Shown here in pieces: positions 63,956-64,000 of a DNA stretch of 64,000 bases. Location: positions 9,205,001 through 9,269,000 of the forward strand of contig JAQISU010000115.1 in NCBI GenBank assembly GCA_029339505.1, in the 5' to 3' direction. Made by a program: the position numbers and the translations under genes. The notes beneath the pieces were generated by a model that saw only the letters and a list, made by a program, of their open reading frames with translations, was not told the origin of the DNA and did not search any database. Source of the stretch: Unio delphinus (taxonomy: Eukaryota; Mollusca; Bivalvia; Unionida; Unionidae). The stretch's first letter is position 1. Every line of letters begins with the position of its first letter.

Positions 63956-64000
63956 TATATATAATTGATTGATTCTAATTCAATGAAAAATCGAGAAAAA

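Larger units (their letters stand above)
59766..64000 (-). mobile_element. Element 5: Polinton in reverse orientation inserted in element 4
   Basis: Begins with the family terminus and continues with penton, two-TM, fibre-like, protease and core genes on the - strand, i.e. the right end of an element like element 1 read backwards. All five genes are open. Continues beyond the window, where the capsid gene is expected. Confidence 0.8.

Overview
The window looks like invertebrate animal DNA, plausibly from a mollusc (tentative). It is AT-rich and full of microsatellites, with a tRNA-derived SINE, a LINE, a Ty3/Gypsy relic and a spliced host gene. Most of the interest lies in at least five copies or fragments of one family of Polinton/Maverick (adintovirus-like) integrated DNA virus. 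The family is identified by a retrovirus-type integrase, family-B DNA polymerase, FtsK/HerA-type packaging ATPase, adenovirus-type cysteine protease, double jelly-roll major capsid protein, a penton-like minor capsid protein and a parvovirus-type phospholipase A2.

Layout. Element 1 (1-15404) is nearly intact and cut by the left window edge. Its order is Zn-ribbon, PLA2 and integrase (+); polymerase-helicase-HNH (-); zinc-finger and HNH genes (+); a 1.2 kb non-coding region; two small genes; then a + strand capsid block (two accessory virion candidates, capsid, core-like protein, protease, fibre-like, two-TM protein, penton). It ends in a palindromic terminal repeat at 15404. From 15405 to 29813 is host DNA: a 2.35 kb direct repeat whose second copy preserves an apparent empty insertion site, a decayed Ty3/Gypsy element with integrase ahead of reverse transcriptase, and a short first coding exon at 27473-27521. 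Element 2 (29814 to about 42500) is an old decayed copy broken by a LINE, which is itself broken by a solo-LTR-like insert. It lies between the 27.5 kb exon and a phase-compatible last exon at 46236-46615 that looks like a HYD1-type ADP-ribosyltransferase, so it probably sits in an intron. Element 3 (50003-52707) is a left end cut in its polymerase tail by element 4 (52708-59765). Element 4 is in turn cut in a small gene by element 5 (59766 to the right edge), which is in opposite orientation and whose penton, two-TM, fibre-like, protease and core genes are open on the - strand.

How the genes fit together. ATPase and Zn-ribbon start codons diverge 17 bp apart. PLA2 has no ATG in elements 1 and 4 and is joined to the Zn-ribbon frame by a canonical -1 slippery heptamer. 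Integrase and polymerase end tail to tail with an 8 bp overlap. Late genes carry a TTGAAAAC(G/A)CTAGC-like motif just upstream. From element 1 plus the left end of element 4, a full element should be roughly 16 kb. Elements 2-4 carry stops, frameshifts or deletions. In element 1 the only breaks I see are two indels in the polymerase gene, at its N- and C-terminal junctions.
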